Positions 18,201 through 27,079 of a stretch of 64,000 nucleotides of DNA are shown piece after piece. Each line of letters starts with the position of its first letter. Positions within the stretch are counted from its first letter, which is position 1. Source of the DNA: an uncultured Senegalimassilia sp. (GTDB lineage: Bacteria; Actinomycetota; Coriobacteriia; Coriobacteriales; Eggerthellaceae); contig CAKTWI010000010.1 in assembly GCA_934630815.1 (NCBI GenBank), forward strand, positions 13,444 through 77,443. The letters are read 5' to 3'. The translations under genes and the position numbers were made by a program. Below the pieces are notes generated by a model. It searched no databases. It saw nothing but the letters and a program-made list of their open reading frames with translations, and was not told the origin of the DNA.

Positions 18201-20441
18201 GTGCCGATTACCGATTCGGGAAAAGCGCCTTTCGGTCTGTTGATTGTTGATGAGGCGGGTCAGGCTGTTCCGCAGGCAGCGATTGGTGCATTTGCGCGCT
18301 GTCGTCGAGCTATGGTTGTTGGCGATCCCCGACAAATCCCCCCAGTTGTAACGTCAGAGCTTAGTGCCGTGCGAACAAGGATGAAGAAGCAACTCGAATA
18401 CTCGGGAGGCTATTTTTTGAGTTGCGAAGCGTCGGTTCAGCGTTTTGCTGATGAGGCTAATTCTGTTGGGTCGATGAGGGAAACGCTTAACGGTGAGGGG
18501 GAGCTGTGGGTTGGCTGTCCTCTGGTGGTCCATCGTCGCTGCCTTTCCCCAATGTTTGATATTTCAAATCAGATTTCATACGGCGAATCGATGATTAATA
18601 AGACAGCGGAACCAAGCTCAAGCCTCAACCGATTCTATTCTGACTGCTCTCAATGGATTAATGTGCCAGGCAAAGAAGCAGAAGGGAAAGGGAACCACTT
18701 CGTTGAAGAACAAGGTGCCTGTGCGGCTAAAATAGTATTCGAGGCATTCGAAAAGAACGCTGATAAAAATGCTGGCACCCCAAACTTGTACGTTATCACG
18801 CCATTTAAATCAGTAGTTACTGGCTTTCAGGAGTATTTAAAGCGGGAATATTCAAAGAATCATGAAGCAGGTAACTCAAAGTCAAATGCTTTTGACGAGT
18901 TCATAAAAAGAAATGTTGGAACGGTGCACTCCTTCCAGGGGAAGGAGGCTGACGAAGTCATCTTTATGCTTGGGTGCGATAACAGTAGCTCTGGCGCGGT
19001 CAACTGGGTAAGCGCCAACATCGTCAACGTTGCCGCCAGCCGTGCAAAGTATCGTTTGTACGTTATTGGCGACTCAAGGGTCTGGATGAGTAATGCCGTT
19101 GTGGCGCAGATGCGAGATATTCTCATGGATCATTGGGCTGTCCATTTCAAGGTCAGCAAGCTGATACCTGATCGCGCATCCTGCGAAGATGATAACGAGT
19201 CTGCTCTCGAGATCGACGACGAGGTGTTTACGCCTGTTAAGAACAGTCTCAAGGAGTCGATAGATGCAACGTTAACCGATGACGTGTATAAGAAGTTTGG
19301 CTTTGAGGGTGGAAAAACGGATTTCGAAAGAGAATTCGGCAAACTTGCGGCCGCAGACGGCACGAACCGCATAACAGATTATCTACGTACAGGGATGTTC
19401 TTCTATGAAGCGTTCTCGTTGGACGCTGATGAAAATCGCGACGGTACCGTTCAGTCGTTTTGTGGCATTAATTTTTGTGGTGCTCTGGAATTGTATTTGC
19501 AACAGCTATGCCTGCCTTTGCTTAAGAGTCTTTGCTCGAAAGAAGTCAAAGGTTATGACAATCCCGGCTTAGCAAGGTATAAGAATGGTATCAAAGAGGT
19601 CTCGGTTCGTTTAGCTGCGTTGTATAAACGGTTCGTTCAGATTGATGGACAAGCCGAATCATCTCCTTGCGCGGATGGCTCTATAGCTGACGCGACTATT
19701 GCTGCTGGCGAAAAGAATGATTGCGCCCCTGACCAGAAGGAGTGGTGGACGACGTTTGGCTCGCATATCGGAAGCGCAGGAAAGGTTCGCGGTTCGATTG
19801 CTCATCCGGGGAAAACAACACCGTTGACCACAGGAAAAGCTACTCGATATTTGGTTGCGTGGCTGTTGAACCCCGCATTTGCGAAAGGGGATAACGAGGG
19901 CTCCGCTCCGAAGCCTGAAGACGAGGCTATTCTAAGAACAAGCAGCAAATTGCTCGCAGTGCAAAGTGCGTTGAGCGATGAGCGCTCTGACGAACAGCAA
20001 GGCGCTGACGAGGCGGCGAAGGCTGTTGCTGCGGACGAATTGGGCGCTGAAGCTGCGCGTGCGCCTTCTGTCGCACGGGGCGATCGGTGCGTGAGCGTTG
20101 AGTCGGAGGATGTTGGGCTTGATGCGGCTCATCCCGAAAGTCTTTTGTCTATATCAAGGTGGATGGCAAAGTGGCGGGACGAACAGAGGATAACTGAAGA
20201 GAAGAGAACGCAAACCCGGCAGGTTAATCAATGGTTGCTCGAGGATGGGTTCCTTGAAAAAGAGGAGAATGAAAAGGAAGGTAAAAAAACGTACAAGGTT
20301 AGCGAGAAAGCTCGTGCCATGTTTCCTGATAATCAGTTTGGTAAACACCCAGAATACTCGAGTCCGATTTTCGGAGGAGCTGCTGCTGAGTACATACTAG
20401 AAGTAGTAAAAGGCAATTTAAGTAGCAATGAAAAAGGCTAG
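15279..20441 (+). CDS. Giant SF1-type helicase/ATPase, probable defence protein
   Basis: The product has 1720 residues, starting at MSQNSS with AGGAGGG six bases upstream. Superfamily 1 helicase motifs are spread widely: Walker A GPPGTGKTT (about residue 433), DEAGQAVPQ (about 991), GDPRQIPPV, GTVHSFQGKEADEV and NVAASRAK (about 1250). A coiled-coil insert of some 200 residues lies around 660-860. The C-terminal 450 residues have a helical region and a winged-helix-like end. No nuclease motif is evident. The AT-rich composition differs from the flanks. Large SF1 helicases next to WYL regulators are typical of phage-defence loci, so defence is inferred. Confidence 0.82.
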   Translation: MSQNSSPTDNQKAEELKTALNYWALLDLMEQGDFPKAVTKRSNYRDNDNGIKGYFNNCLHIVLDDETDKTPIITYAESKMNESEKKWANKEIRLHLGCIPRDVLTQLSIDSLAREDEGEGGFDSVEKKAVCEDLSFKSVSMSVITLKADGSFDKFRLSPLLWCAYYLNQGQPMPIDEIRERYEEEENKITEQIISACPKKECAEQECTEKGRAERSPNSGDDNEYRLSCGDVKTIIDLLLKSECFKFIESKVADYQNQHKGKPNIHDVRTCALVVHADSEVEQGNEGTNASSGDFSFGLSFYHNDLVCVQEAIGKAIKAGQSLDTFRKGPLSLVIDYLLGGFREEKQNRIDLFCANYEKDVEHDEDPRLGYFSKCLSYWNLPLGRWPSKYSPALMQQVAINQVAGRLNQRYEAEGPLHERGAFPANDIVSVNGPPGTGKTTLLKDVIAANIVEKARILATVDEPDALFEEIQLDGKPDGYLRYAPKMYRIKQEYDAINDLSIVLCSTNNTAVENISKELPDGKKFFEGLLDNEKSIFQGANKNCELHKLARSGSKGDEKSKIDADLYFSYAAVAQFAKSGKEAATKASLRVDPQAPGMLIAARLGKKGNIKTFRDESLKKVTRASDTNKNHAHFSKYKNARDLFNEQYALVERMFKQRALASDIEGLEASLKAVEEKEQSIRDDITVIGGAFLEAVASCARKAGFLRCPNSLGDLEDLEIRLINDRFARDEISAAEAEVEKYSNEKYGLFDWPARRKRKDANEKLLECRRSYERSLISNVSERGKSHILNICEKYHQCLSAASEKENELLKKKGAINKQLDDLKKQLDDPENKAKETEGQKASRRVDSALLEGIDSQCDDAQLFNPAPIPDSSDSSGADEDAALSKARDVLFLRALQVTREFVLASKCVKFNLTNLGAIWGAKETPKGNDEGEEVILYDQKHIAEVMPSLLQTLGSVTPIISTTFSSIRTVFKDVPITDSGKAPFGLLIVDEAGQAVPQAAIGAFARCRRAMVVGDPRQIPPVVTSELSAVRTRMKKQLEYSGGYFLSCEASVQRFADEANSVGSMRETLNGEGELWVGCPLVVHRRCLSPMFDISNQISYGESMINKTAEPSSSLNRFYSDCSQWINVPGKEAEGKGNHFVEEQGACAAKIVFEAFEKNADKNAGTPNLYVITPFKSVVTGFQEYLKREYSKNHEAGNSKSNAFDEFIKRNVGTVHSFQGKEADEVIFMLGCDNSSSGAVNWVSANIVNVAASRAKYRLYVIGDSRVWMSNAVVAQMRDILMDHWAVHFKVSKLIPDRASCEDDNESALEIDDEVFTPVKNSLKESIDATLTDDVYKKFGFEGGKTDFEREFGKLAAADGTNRITDYLRTGMFFYEAFSLDADENRDGTVQSFCGINFCGALELYLQQLCLPLLKSLCSKEVKGYDNPGLARYKNGIKEVSVRLAALYKRFVQIDGQAESSPCADGSIADATIAAGEKNDCAPDQKEWWTTFGSHIGSAGKVRGSIAHPGKTTPLTTGKATRYLVAWLLNPAFAKGDNEGSAPKPEDEAILRTSSKLLAVQSALSDERSDEQQGADEAAKAVAADELGAEAARAPSVARGDRCVSVESEDVGLDAAHPESLLSISRWMAKWRDEQRITEEKRTQTRQVNQWLLEDGFLEKEENEKEGKKTYKVSEKARAMFPDNQFGKHPEYSSPIFGGAAAEYILEVVKGNLSSNEKG

Positions 20442-20453
20442 ATAAATTATTGT

Positions 20454-20492
20454 GCAGCAGATTGAATTGATTCAATTAATTCAATCTGCTGC
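20454..20492 (+). terminator. Hairpin after the helicase gene
   Basis: A perfect 15-base stem (GCAGCAGATTGAATT and its complement) encloses a nine-base loop just after the helicase stop. A weak T-rich stretch follows some 20 bases later. It is probably a terminator. Confidence 0.6.
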
Positions 20493-20584
20493 TAAGTGAA
20501 GGCATTTTGCTTTGCTTTTTAAGCTCGCCTTTCGCTATTCTTTCAATCGTCAGCTCTTAGCAACGGCGAACGAAAGGCTCGATT

Positions 20585-21196
20585 ATGACTAACGAAAAGC
20601 TTCACCTTAACGGTGCTGATTACCTGGCGTTTCAATCCCATTGGATCAACCTTGAAACCTTTGAAGAGGTTCTGGACGAAACCCTGCTGAGCGACCTGAA
20701 CGAGCTTCATGCTAAGAAGCTGTTCAGCGACGGGTGCGACATCGTGTCCATCGCGAAAGAGACCAAGTCCGCGAATCCGGGTCTGTCCATCGCCTGTTGC
20801 GCGCTGTATTTGAAGTCGATCGGTAGCGGAAAGGACAATGGCAACGTTCTCGCCATCGCCATTTCCGCCAAGCGCAAGCTTGAGAAGAAGCACCCCGGGG
20901 TTGACCTTGTTGCCGAAGCCCAGGACGTTATCGACAATGTCGAGAACTACCTGGCCTCCCACCCGCAGTGCAAGACGGCTGGCTCGGTCGATTTGTCGCT
21001 TGCCGGGTTGTGCCTGGATGTCGTTGAGCGCGCCATGAAGGGCGCACTGCCTCACGCCGATGGAAACACGGCGGTTGACCATTTGCAAAAGGCTGAGGAG
21101 TTCATCGATTCCGCTTGTGATCTGGGTGCAAGCGGTTATGCAGTCGCAAGCGTGAAGGGCCGTTTCGCCAAGCTGGCGGAAAAAGCCGGCATTTAG
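20585..21196 (+). CDS. Hypothetical 203-residue protein
   Basis: The product begins MTNEKLHLNGADYLAF and is mostly helical, without signal peptide or membrane segment. I do not recognise a family. It has its own weak ribosome binding site (GAAAGG). Its codon use is GC-rich like the genes to the right, unlike the helicase to the left, so it belongs to the resident genome rather than the helicase segment. Confidence 0.65.
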   Translation: MTNEKLHLNGADYLAFQSHWINLETFEEVLDETLLSDLNELHAKKLFSDGCDIVSIAKETKSANPGLSIACCALYLKSIGSGKDNGNVLAIAISAKRKLEKKHPGVDLVAEAQDVIDNVENYLASHPQCKTAGSVDLSLAGLCLDVVERAMKGALPHADGNTAVDHLQKAEEFIDSACDLGASGYAVASVKGRFAKLAEKAGI

Positions 21197-21338
21197 TTTT
21201 ACCTAGGCTGAATTGCGGGGCAGCGGTCGGCCTGGATTGTTCTAACTGCCCATTTCCTTATCACAAACAGACGCTTTTAAAGCTTGGCGAATGTCCGGCT
21301 TAGATAGCTGTTGTCAAAATCGACTCACGGAGGTCAAC

Positions 21339-24300
21339 ATGCGTAACAACACGAACTCTATTTCCAACGGTAATCGTTCTGCCAAGCAGGTGCTTGGTGC
21401 TGGATCTCGAGTGGGGGTGGCGGCGCTGATCGCCGCCAGCGCAGCTTCGCCGGCTGTGGGCGCTGCGGCTGTGTTCGCGGATGAGGCTCCTGGGGTTGAC
21501 GGAACCGACGCTTCACTCACGCAGGCTGGTCAGGCTCCTGAGCAACAGCAGAAGGCTGACGACAAGCAGGCCTCCGAGGAGAACCTGGCGGCCAAGCAGG
21601 CTGCGCAGGAGCAGGCTGCTCAAGGAGCTGCTGATGCTCGCGGCGAACTCGAGGCCGCTCAGGCTTCCGTGAACGAGATCCAAACGGCCATCGATAGCGC
21701 GCAATCCGAGGCGGATGCGGCCAAGATGGCAGCTCTGGAAAACGCGCTCGCCACTGCTCAGGCGGCGCTTGACGTGGCCGAAGCGGCGCAAAGCAAGAGC
21801 TCGGCGGCAGCTGCAGCAGAGAAAGATGCTGCCACCGCTCTTGCTGCTGCACAGGAGAGCGCTGCTGCGAAACAGTTGGCCGCCGATCAGGCTGCCGATG
21901 CGCTTGCGAAGGCTCAACACGCTTACGAAGCCGCCGGTGGCGGTGAGGAGCTTGAAGCTTCCGAAGCTGTGCTTGCTGCCGCTCAGGACGCCAAGACTAA
22001 GGCCGAAGCCGAGCTTGCGCGCGCAAAGCAGGCCCAGCAGGATGCCGAGGCGGCCTTGGAATCCGCTCGCCAGGCTGCACAGTCCGATGCCGGTGCCGTT
22101 GCGGCTGCTCAACAGCAGGTCGAGGCCGCTCAGTCCCAGCTGGCATCCGCCCAAGCGGAGCTTGTTGCTGCGAATGCTGATCTGGCCCGCGTTGAAGCCG
22201 GCGGGGAATCGGAGCAGGTCGAGGCAGCGAAAGCAAAGGTCGCCGCGTGCGAGCAGGCGGTCGCCAGTGCTCAAGGCGAAGCGGATGCGGCAGCTTCCGT
22301 GGCGGTCGACGCTCAGCGCGCCGCCGACGTTTCCGCCCAGGCTCAGGCAGAGGCGGAAAAGGCGCTTTCGGCTGCGAAAGATGTCCAGGCTTCCCGGTCC
22401 CAATCGGTGACCGATGCGAATGCGCAGGTCGTGACGGCGCAGGCTGCTCTTGATGAGGCTATCCGAGTCGGCAACTTGAATGCGCAGACCCTCGCTGATG
22501 CCAAGGCGGGCTTGCAAGCGGCAAGCAAGGCCGCCGCCGACGCGCAGGCCGCCGCCGAATCCGCCAACGCTGAAGCCGCTACGGCGCAGGCTGCCTACGA
22601 TGCCGCCGTGCAGGCCCTTGCTGACGCGAATGCCGAACTCGGCAAGTACACCGAGCTTGCCAAGAGGGGTAGCCTCGGCTTCTTCGAGGAGATCGGCGCC
22701 ACCACTGCCGTGAAGTGGCTCACCGACCCGGCGGGCACGTCCGGTCTTGGCGAAGGCTGCGGCACGACCATGGAAAACCTTGGCGATTCCAAGTCCGCTA
22801 CGTCGCTGGATAACATGAAGTGCGCCTTGGAGACCATGGCGAAGGTCAATGATCTTCGCCGCGAAAACGGTCGCTCCGAGCTGCTCGTTTACTCGGCGAT
22901 CATGGCCGCTTCGCAGATTAACCTCAACTACACGGCAAGCCACAAGCCTTTCTACCATGCACCGAGCAAGTATCCATATGGCGAAAACCTTGCGGCAGGC
23001 TACAAGGACCCCTTCGTCGGCTGGTACGACAAGGAGAAAGTCCATTACGACAAGGACATGGCTGACGGTGTGTTGGACGGCTACGACGCTGATGGCAACA
23101 AGGTCGGCAACTGCGGCCATTACTTCAACATCCTGGAAGCCGGATACACCCACTACGGATGCGCGTCCATCGCTTCCCGTTGGTTTCATTTGCAGGATTT
23201 TGACGGCATCGAGGGGTTCAAGCGCCTTGTCACCGACGACGAGTATGTCGAGGGGCACGAGATCCTAGGAGTGGGTCCCAACGGCGAATACTATCGCGAG
23301 GATGGCAAGCCGTGGACCTGCCACTGGGAGGTGGTCACGCCTGATGACTATCTGCACGAGAAGTACGGCGATCGCTCTTACTCTGCTGAGGAGTATTACG
23401 CCTTGTTCATGAAGTACTACAACAAGGTCTACGGGACGCTCGACCCCAGCTATCAGCAGGCCGTCGATAACGCGAAGGCTGCGCTTGAAGCCGCACAGGC
23501 AAAGGCGATCGCGGCGAATGCGGCTTCTGCTGACAAGGCTGCTGCGGAAACGGCGGCAAAGCAGGCGGTGGCTAGCGCGCAGGCGGCAGTTTCCGCCGAT
23601 GCACAGAAGAAGGCTGCTGCGCAGACGGCTCTGTCGGATGCGCAGGCGCAGGCGGGCGATGCCCAGGTTCAGCTTGATGCGGCGAATGCCGAAGTTGCCG
23701 ACAAGCAGGTCGTCGCAGATGAGGCGGCGAAGCGTGCCGCATCCGATGCGGCGGCTTTGGCGGAGGCCAAGCAGGCTGCTGCTGCGGCGAATGCGCAGCT
23801 CAAGGCTGCGCAGGAAGAGTTGTCCGATGCTCGCCAGACGCTCTACGACGTGTCGTCGGACGAGCTCAAGGCTGCGCAAAAGCGCGTTGCTTCTGCGAAG
23901 GCGGCACTGGCTTCTGCTCAGGCAAACGCTGATTCGAAGAACGACGTCCTTGCAGCGGCGCAGGCGGTGGCAGCGAAGCATGCAGCCGAGGAATCGAACG
24001 CCCAGGCCGCGTTCGGCAAGGCAAAAGCCGGCGCGTCTGCGGCGCAGGCCGCGGCGCACGAGGCTTCGACCAACGTCGGCGCAGCTCAGGCCCGCGTAGA
24101 CGCGATCAAGCCGCTGTTCGTCTCCGTGAACGCCGCGCAGGCTGTTTCCGACGCGGCGGCCAATGAGCTCTTCGCCGCAAAAGCCGCGGAAGCGGATGCG
24201 CAAGCTGCGTTGGATGCTGCGCAAACCGGTGCAAAGCAAGCTGCTGCTGACTTTGCAGCAGCTCGGGAGCGCGCCGACCACCTTGGGCGTTTCGCGACTG

Positions 24301-24815
24301 CTGTCGCTGCGCGCTCTGCGGCAAGCTTCGAAGCCGCATGGCAGGCGGGAACGTTCGGCAGCGAGTGGATTTCCGCAAACGTCGCCGACCTTGAGGCGAT
24401 GCTTGTCGAAAAGCGTGCCGTTTACGACAGGGCGCTGGCTGCGAAAGCCTCGGCCGAACAGCGTCTTGCCGGCGCTCAAGAGAACCTTGTCGTGAAGCAG
24501 GCGGCATACGACAAGGCTGCGGCAACGTTGGCGCAGGCGGAGGCCGAACTTGCCGACGCCCAGGCTTGGTATGACCGTACGCATCCGGCGTCGGTCCATC
24601 AAGCGATCGAGGCCGAAGCGGCTGCGTATCTTGCCGTCGATGCCAAGGTGGCCAACGCCAAGCACGTCGCGAATGCTGAGGGCGACGGTTCTGTGCTCGT
24701 GCAAACCGGCGATTCGGTCGGTGAAGTGTTCTGGATCGGCGGCGTGGCTTTCGTGGCCGCGGGCGTTGCGATCGGCGCGTCCGTCGCGAGCCGCCGTCGC
24801 GCGGACGCTGAGTAG
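21339..24815 (+). CDS. Secreted CAP-domain protein with long Ala-rich coiled coils and LVQTG-type anchor
   Basis: The 1158-residue product begins MRNNTNSISN, with GGAGGT upstream. A signal peptide (VAALIAASAASPAVGAAAVFA) leads into about 430 residues of Ala/Gln/Glu heptad coiled coil. A CAP/SCP domain follows (about 490-640; NDLRRENGRSELLVYSA, HYFNILEAG), then another 400 residues of coiled coil. The C-terminus reads LVQTGD, a hydrophobic helix and an Arg-rich tail, which is a sortase signal with Val in place of Pro. It is probably a cell-surface stalk displaying a CAP domain. The role is unknown, perhaps adhesion or host interaction. Confidence 0.85.
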   Translation: MRNNTNSISNGNRSAKQVLGAGSRVGVAALIAASAASPAVGAAAVFADEAPGVDGTDASLTQAGQAPEQQQKADDKQASEENLAAKQAAQEQAAQGAADARGELEAAQASVNEIQTAIDSAQSEADAAKMAALENALATAQAALDVAEAAQSKSSAAAAAEKDAATALAAAQESAAAKQLAADQAADALAKAQHAYEAAGGGEELEASEAVLAAAQDAKTKAEAELARAKQAQQDAEAALESARQAAQSDAGAVAAAQQQVEAAQSQLASAQAELVAANADLARVEAGGESEQVEAAKAKVAACEQAVASAQGEADAAASVAVDAQRAADVSAQAQAEAEKALSAAKDVQASRSQSVTDANAQVVTAQAALDEAIRVGNLNAQTLADAKAGLQAASKAAADAQAAAESANAEAATAQAAYDAAVQALADANAELGKYTELAKRGSLGFFEEIGATTAVKWLTDPAGTSGLGEGCGTTMENLGDSKSATSLDNMKCALETMAKVNDLRRENGRSELLVYSAIMAASQINLNYTASHKPFYHAPSKYPYGENLAAGYKDPFVGWYDKEKVHYDKDMADGVLDGYDADGNKVGNCGHYFNILEAGYTHYGCASIASRWFHLQDFDGIEGFKRLVTDDEYVEGHEILGVGPNGEYYREDGKPWTCHWEVVTPDDYLHEKYGDRSYSAEEYYALFMKYYNKVYGTLDPSYQQAVDNAKAALEAAQAKAIAANAASADKAAAETAAKQAVASAQAAVSADAQKKAAAQTALSDAQAQAGDAQVQLDAANAEVADKQVVADEAAKRAASDAAALAEAKQAAAAANAQLKAAQEELSDARQTLYDVSSDELKAAQKRVASAKAALASAQANADSKNDVLAAAQAVAAKHAAEESNAQAAFGKAKAGASAAQAAAHEASTNVGAAQARVDAIKPLFVSVNAAQAVSDAAANELFAAKAAEADAQAALDAAQTGAKQAAADFAAARERADHLGRFATAVAARSAASFEAAWQAGTFGSEWISANVADLEAMLVEKRAVYDRALAAKASAEQRLAGAQENLVVKQAAYDKAAATLAQAEAELADAQAWYDRTHPASVHQAIEAEAAAYLAVDAKVANAKHVANAEGDGSVLVQTGDSVGEVFWIGGVAFVAAGVAIGASVASRRRADAE

Positions 24816-24854
24816 CGCGCTGCCGCTGCGCTTCGCCAAGCCCCTACAACCTAT

Positions 24855-24880
24855 GCCCGGCTGCATTTCCGCAGCCGGGC
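24855..24880 (+). terminator. Hairpin between the CAP-protein gene and clpP
   Basis: GCCCGGCTGC pairs with GCAGCCGGGC across a six-base loop. It is followed by CTTCC and then the clpP ribosome binding site. It may terminate the upstream transcript or attenuate the clpP operon. Confidence 0.6.
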
Positions 24881-24899
24881 CTTCCGAAAGGACTTCAAC

Positions 24900-25499
24900 A
24901 TGCAACAACCAGCCATTATGCGAAGAACATCGCGCGGCACCAACTGGACCACGCGCGAAAGCGAGCTGTTCGCCGAGCGCGCCGTTGCGATTGACGGTCC
25001 GATCAACGCGGAAACGGCGATGGCGGCGATCGTGCAGCTGCGTTACCTGGACAGAAGCTCGGATGATCCCGTCACGCTGCTGATCAACTCGCCAGGTGGG
25101 TCGGTTTCCGACGCCATGGCCGTCATCGACTTTATGCGCGGCATGCGCTCCCCGGTTCGTACGCATGCGCTCGGCGTCGCCGCAAGCATGGCAGCGGTCA
25201 TCCTGGCGTGCGGCGAACCCGGCTTCCGGTCAGCCGCCCCGCATGCGGACATCCTGGTACATCAACCGATGTCGGGCATTAGCGGGCAGGTGAGCGATAT
25301 CGAAATCGCCGCCCGTTCCATCATCAGGAAGAAGGAAATGCTAGCAGGCGTGCTAGCTGAAGCTACGGGGCGCGGACTTGAGGCTATCGAGGCAGCAACC
25401 GATCGCGATACCTGGTTGACGCCGGATGAGGCGAAATCGTTCGGGATCATCGACCGCGTTTCCGCGGATTGGGATTACGAAGGGGGTGTGCCGCGATGA
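24900..25499 (+). CDS. ClpP-family serine peptidase, module 1
   Basis: The product has 199 residues, the usual ClpP length. The oxyanion segment INSPGGSVSDAM, nucleophile region GVAASMAAVILA, histidine region LVHQPM and acid region DRDTWLTPDEAKSFGIID are all present, so the Ser-His-Asp triad looks intact. It is not in a housekeeping clp context. Its stop overlaps the start of a VirD4-like ATPase by three bases, so the pair is coupled. A second ClpP-VirD4 pair lies at 36989-39206. It is likely a specialised peptidase working with that ATPase, which is inference. Confidence 0.9.
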   Translation: MQQPAIMRRTSRGTNWTTRESELFAERAVAIDGPINAETAMAAIVQLRYLDRSSDDPVTLLINSPGGSVSDAMAVIDFMRGMRSPVRTHALGVAASMAAVILACGEPGFRSAAPHADILVHQPMSGISGQVSDIEIAARSIIRKKEMLAGVLAEATGRGLEAIEAATDRDTWLTPDEAKSFGIIDRVSADWDYEGGVPR

Positions 25500-26983
25500 C
25501 CAAGCGCGTTGATCCGAAGCAGGATTTGCCCGGCACCATCCTTGCGGAGGGCGTCACGGTGAGCACCGATATGTACGAGACGCAACTCAACAACAACGTG
25601 GTCGTTTTCGGCACGCCGGGCGGTGGCAAGACGGAGGGGGTCGTCAAGCCCAATGTCATGCAGCTGAATTCCAGCTACGTCATCACCGACCCGAAGGGCA
25701 ATCTGTGCGACGAGCTTGGCCCCAAGCTTCGGGCGGCAGGCTACAAGGTGCAGCGGCTCGATCTGGTGCGTCCGGGCATGTCGAACGGTTACAACCCGTT
25801 TGCGTACCTGCGCAACGATGACGACATCGACTTCTTCGTTGAGGCGCTCATCAATAGCACCGGCCGTTTTTCGCGCGATCCGTTTTGGGACGATTCGACG
25901 GCGGTGCTGTTCAAGGCCCTTATCGGCTACCTTCGCGCAATGCGGGAAATCGCCGAAAATGATGACCCCATTACCATGCGCGAGTTGGTCGACCTGCTCG
26001 ATGAGACGTTTTTCGCGACTGACGGGCGTGGTGCCAACTGCAGGAACGCCCTTGACGATGCTTTTGAGCGATTGCGAACCGGTATCAAGTGGGATCGGGG
26101 AAACCCTGTGCGGACCCACCCGCCCTATCGGGGCGAAGGGACCAAGGCATGGCAACGCTTCAAGCAGCTTGCCCCTGCCGTTGAAACCACGGCCTGCATC
26201 TATATGGAAGCCGCCGGTAAGTTGACGCATCTTGCCAACTCCGGGGTGCTGAGCATCCTTGATGGCGATTACGACCCCATTCGGTTCGAAGATATCGGGA
26301 AACGCAAGACCGCTCTGTTCGTGGTGGTATCGGATACGGACCGAAGCCTCGATTTCCTCACATCCATCTTCTACACGCAGCTTTTCAAGGAGCTGTGTCG
26401 CGTTGCCGATGGAACGCCGGAAACGGGTTACCGGCTGCCGGTGCCGGTTCGCGTCATCCTCGACGATTTCGCCAACCAGGCACCCATCCCGAACTTTGAA
26501 ACCATCATCGCCGCGGTCCGCAGCCGTGATATCTGGATCACCCTCATCTGCCAGGCCACGGCGCAGCTCGAGGCGCGTTACGGTGCGGCGGCGCAGACCA
26601 TCATCGGATGCTGCGACACGGTGCTGTACTTGGGCGTCAACGATATCAAGACGGCGCGCGAGTTGTCGGAGCGTGCGGACATGCCGGTGAGCGAAGTGCA
26701 GGCGCTGCCCATCGGCCAGGTGATGATCTTCCGGCGTGGCTCGGCGTGCCGGATCGCGCAGCGATTCAGCGCTGAGCAGCACGTTAACGGCGAATGGCTG
26801 GAAAGCAGGAAACGGGAGGAGCGAGAGACGAAGCGCGAGGAAGAGCGGCGGATGCTGCACAAGCTCGACGATGCGCTGGCGAAACTCGCCCTTTTCGCAG
26901 ATGAAGGGGAAGACCGAATGGCCGACGGCAAGAAATCGCGTAAGGCGAATTGCCCGTCGCCAGATGTCGATCCTTCCATGTAG
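25496..26983 (+). CDS. VirD4/TraG-like ATPase without membrane anchor, module 1
   Basis: The product has 495 residues. The RecA-type ATPase has Walker A GTPGGGKTEGVVKPN (about residue 40), YVITDPKGNL, GYNPF, Walker B VRVILDDFAN and the coupling-protein signature VRSRDIWITLICQATAQLEARYG. Conjugative coupling proteins normally have N-terminal membrane helices. None are present, and no other type IV secretion or relaxase gene is nearby. The tail is a charged helix (RKREERETKREEERRM). Start overlap with the clpP stop suggests joint function, perhaps as a ring ATPase feeding substrate to ClpP. Confidence 0.88.
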   Translation: MTKRVDPKQDLPGTILAEGVTVSTDMYETQLNNNVVVFGTPGGGKTEGVVKPNVMQLNSSYVITDPKGNLCDELGPKLRAAGYKVQRLDLVRPGMSNGYNPFAYLRNDDDIDFFVEALINSTGRFSRDPFWDDSTAVLFKALIGYLRAMREIAENDDPITMRELVDLLDETFFATDGRGANCRNALDDAFERLRTGIKWDRGNPVRTHPPYRGEGTKAWQRFKQLAPAVETTACIYMEAAGKLTHLANSGVLSILDGDYDPIRFEDIGKRKTALFVVVSDTDRSLDFLTSIFYTQLFKELCRVADGTPETGYRLPVPVRVILDDFANQAPIPNFETIIAAVRSRDIWITLICQATAQLEARYGAAAQTIIGCCDTVLYLGVNDIKTARELSERADMPVSEVQALPIGQVMIFRRGSACRIAQRFSAEQHVNGEWLESRKREERETKREEERRMLHKLDDALAKLALFADEGEDRMADGKKSRKANCPSPDVDPSM

Positions 26984-27004
26984 GGCATAGCAGCAATCGC
27001 CGCA

Positions 27005-27047
27005 TGAACAGGGGACGGTGAACACACCTCCGTCCCCCTGTTCGCCC
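27005..27047. repeat. GGGGACGGAGG hairpin repeat, compact copy
   Basis: A short arm GAACAGGGGACGG (27006-27018) abuts a longer opposite arm (27019-27047, TGAACACACCTCCGTCCCCC). It sits between the VirD4-like gene and the helicase-nuclease gene, dividing the operon. Confidence 0.75.
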
Positions 27048-27079
27048 TGTTCGCTTGGCGGAAACGATTGGAGGTAGGT

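Noticed and set aside
24900..26983. Part of a conjugative element
   Set aside because: The VirD4-like protein lacks membrane helices and no relaxase, VirB4, integrase or origin of transfer was found in the window.
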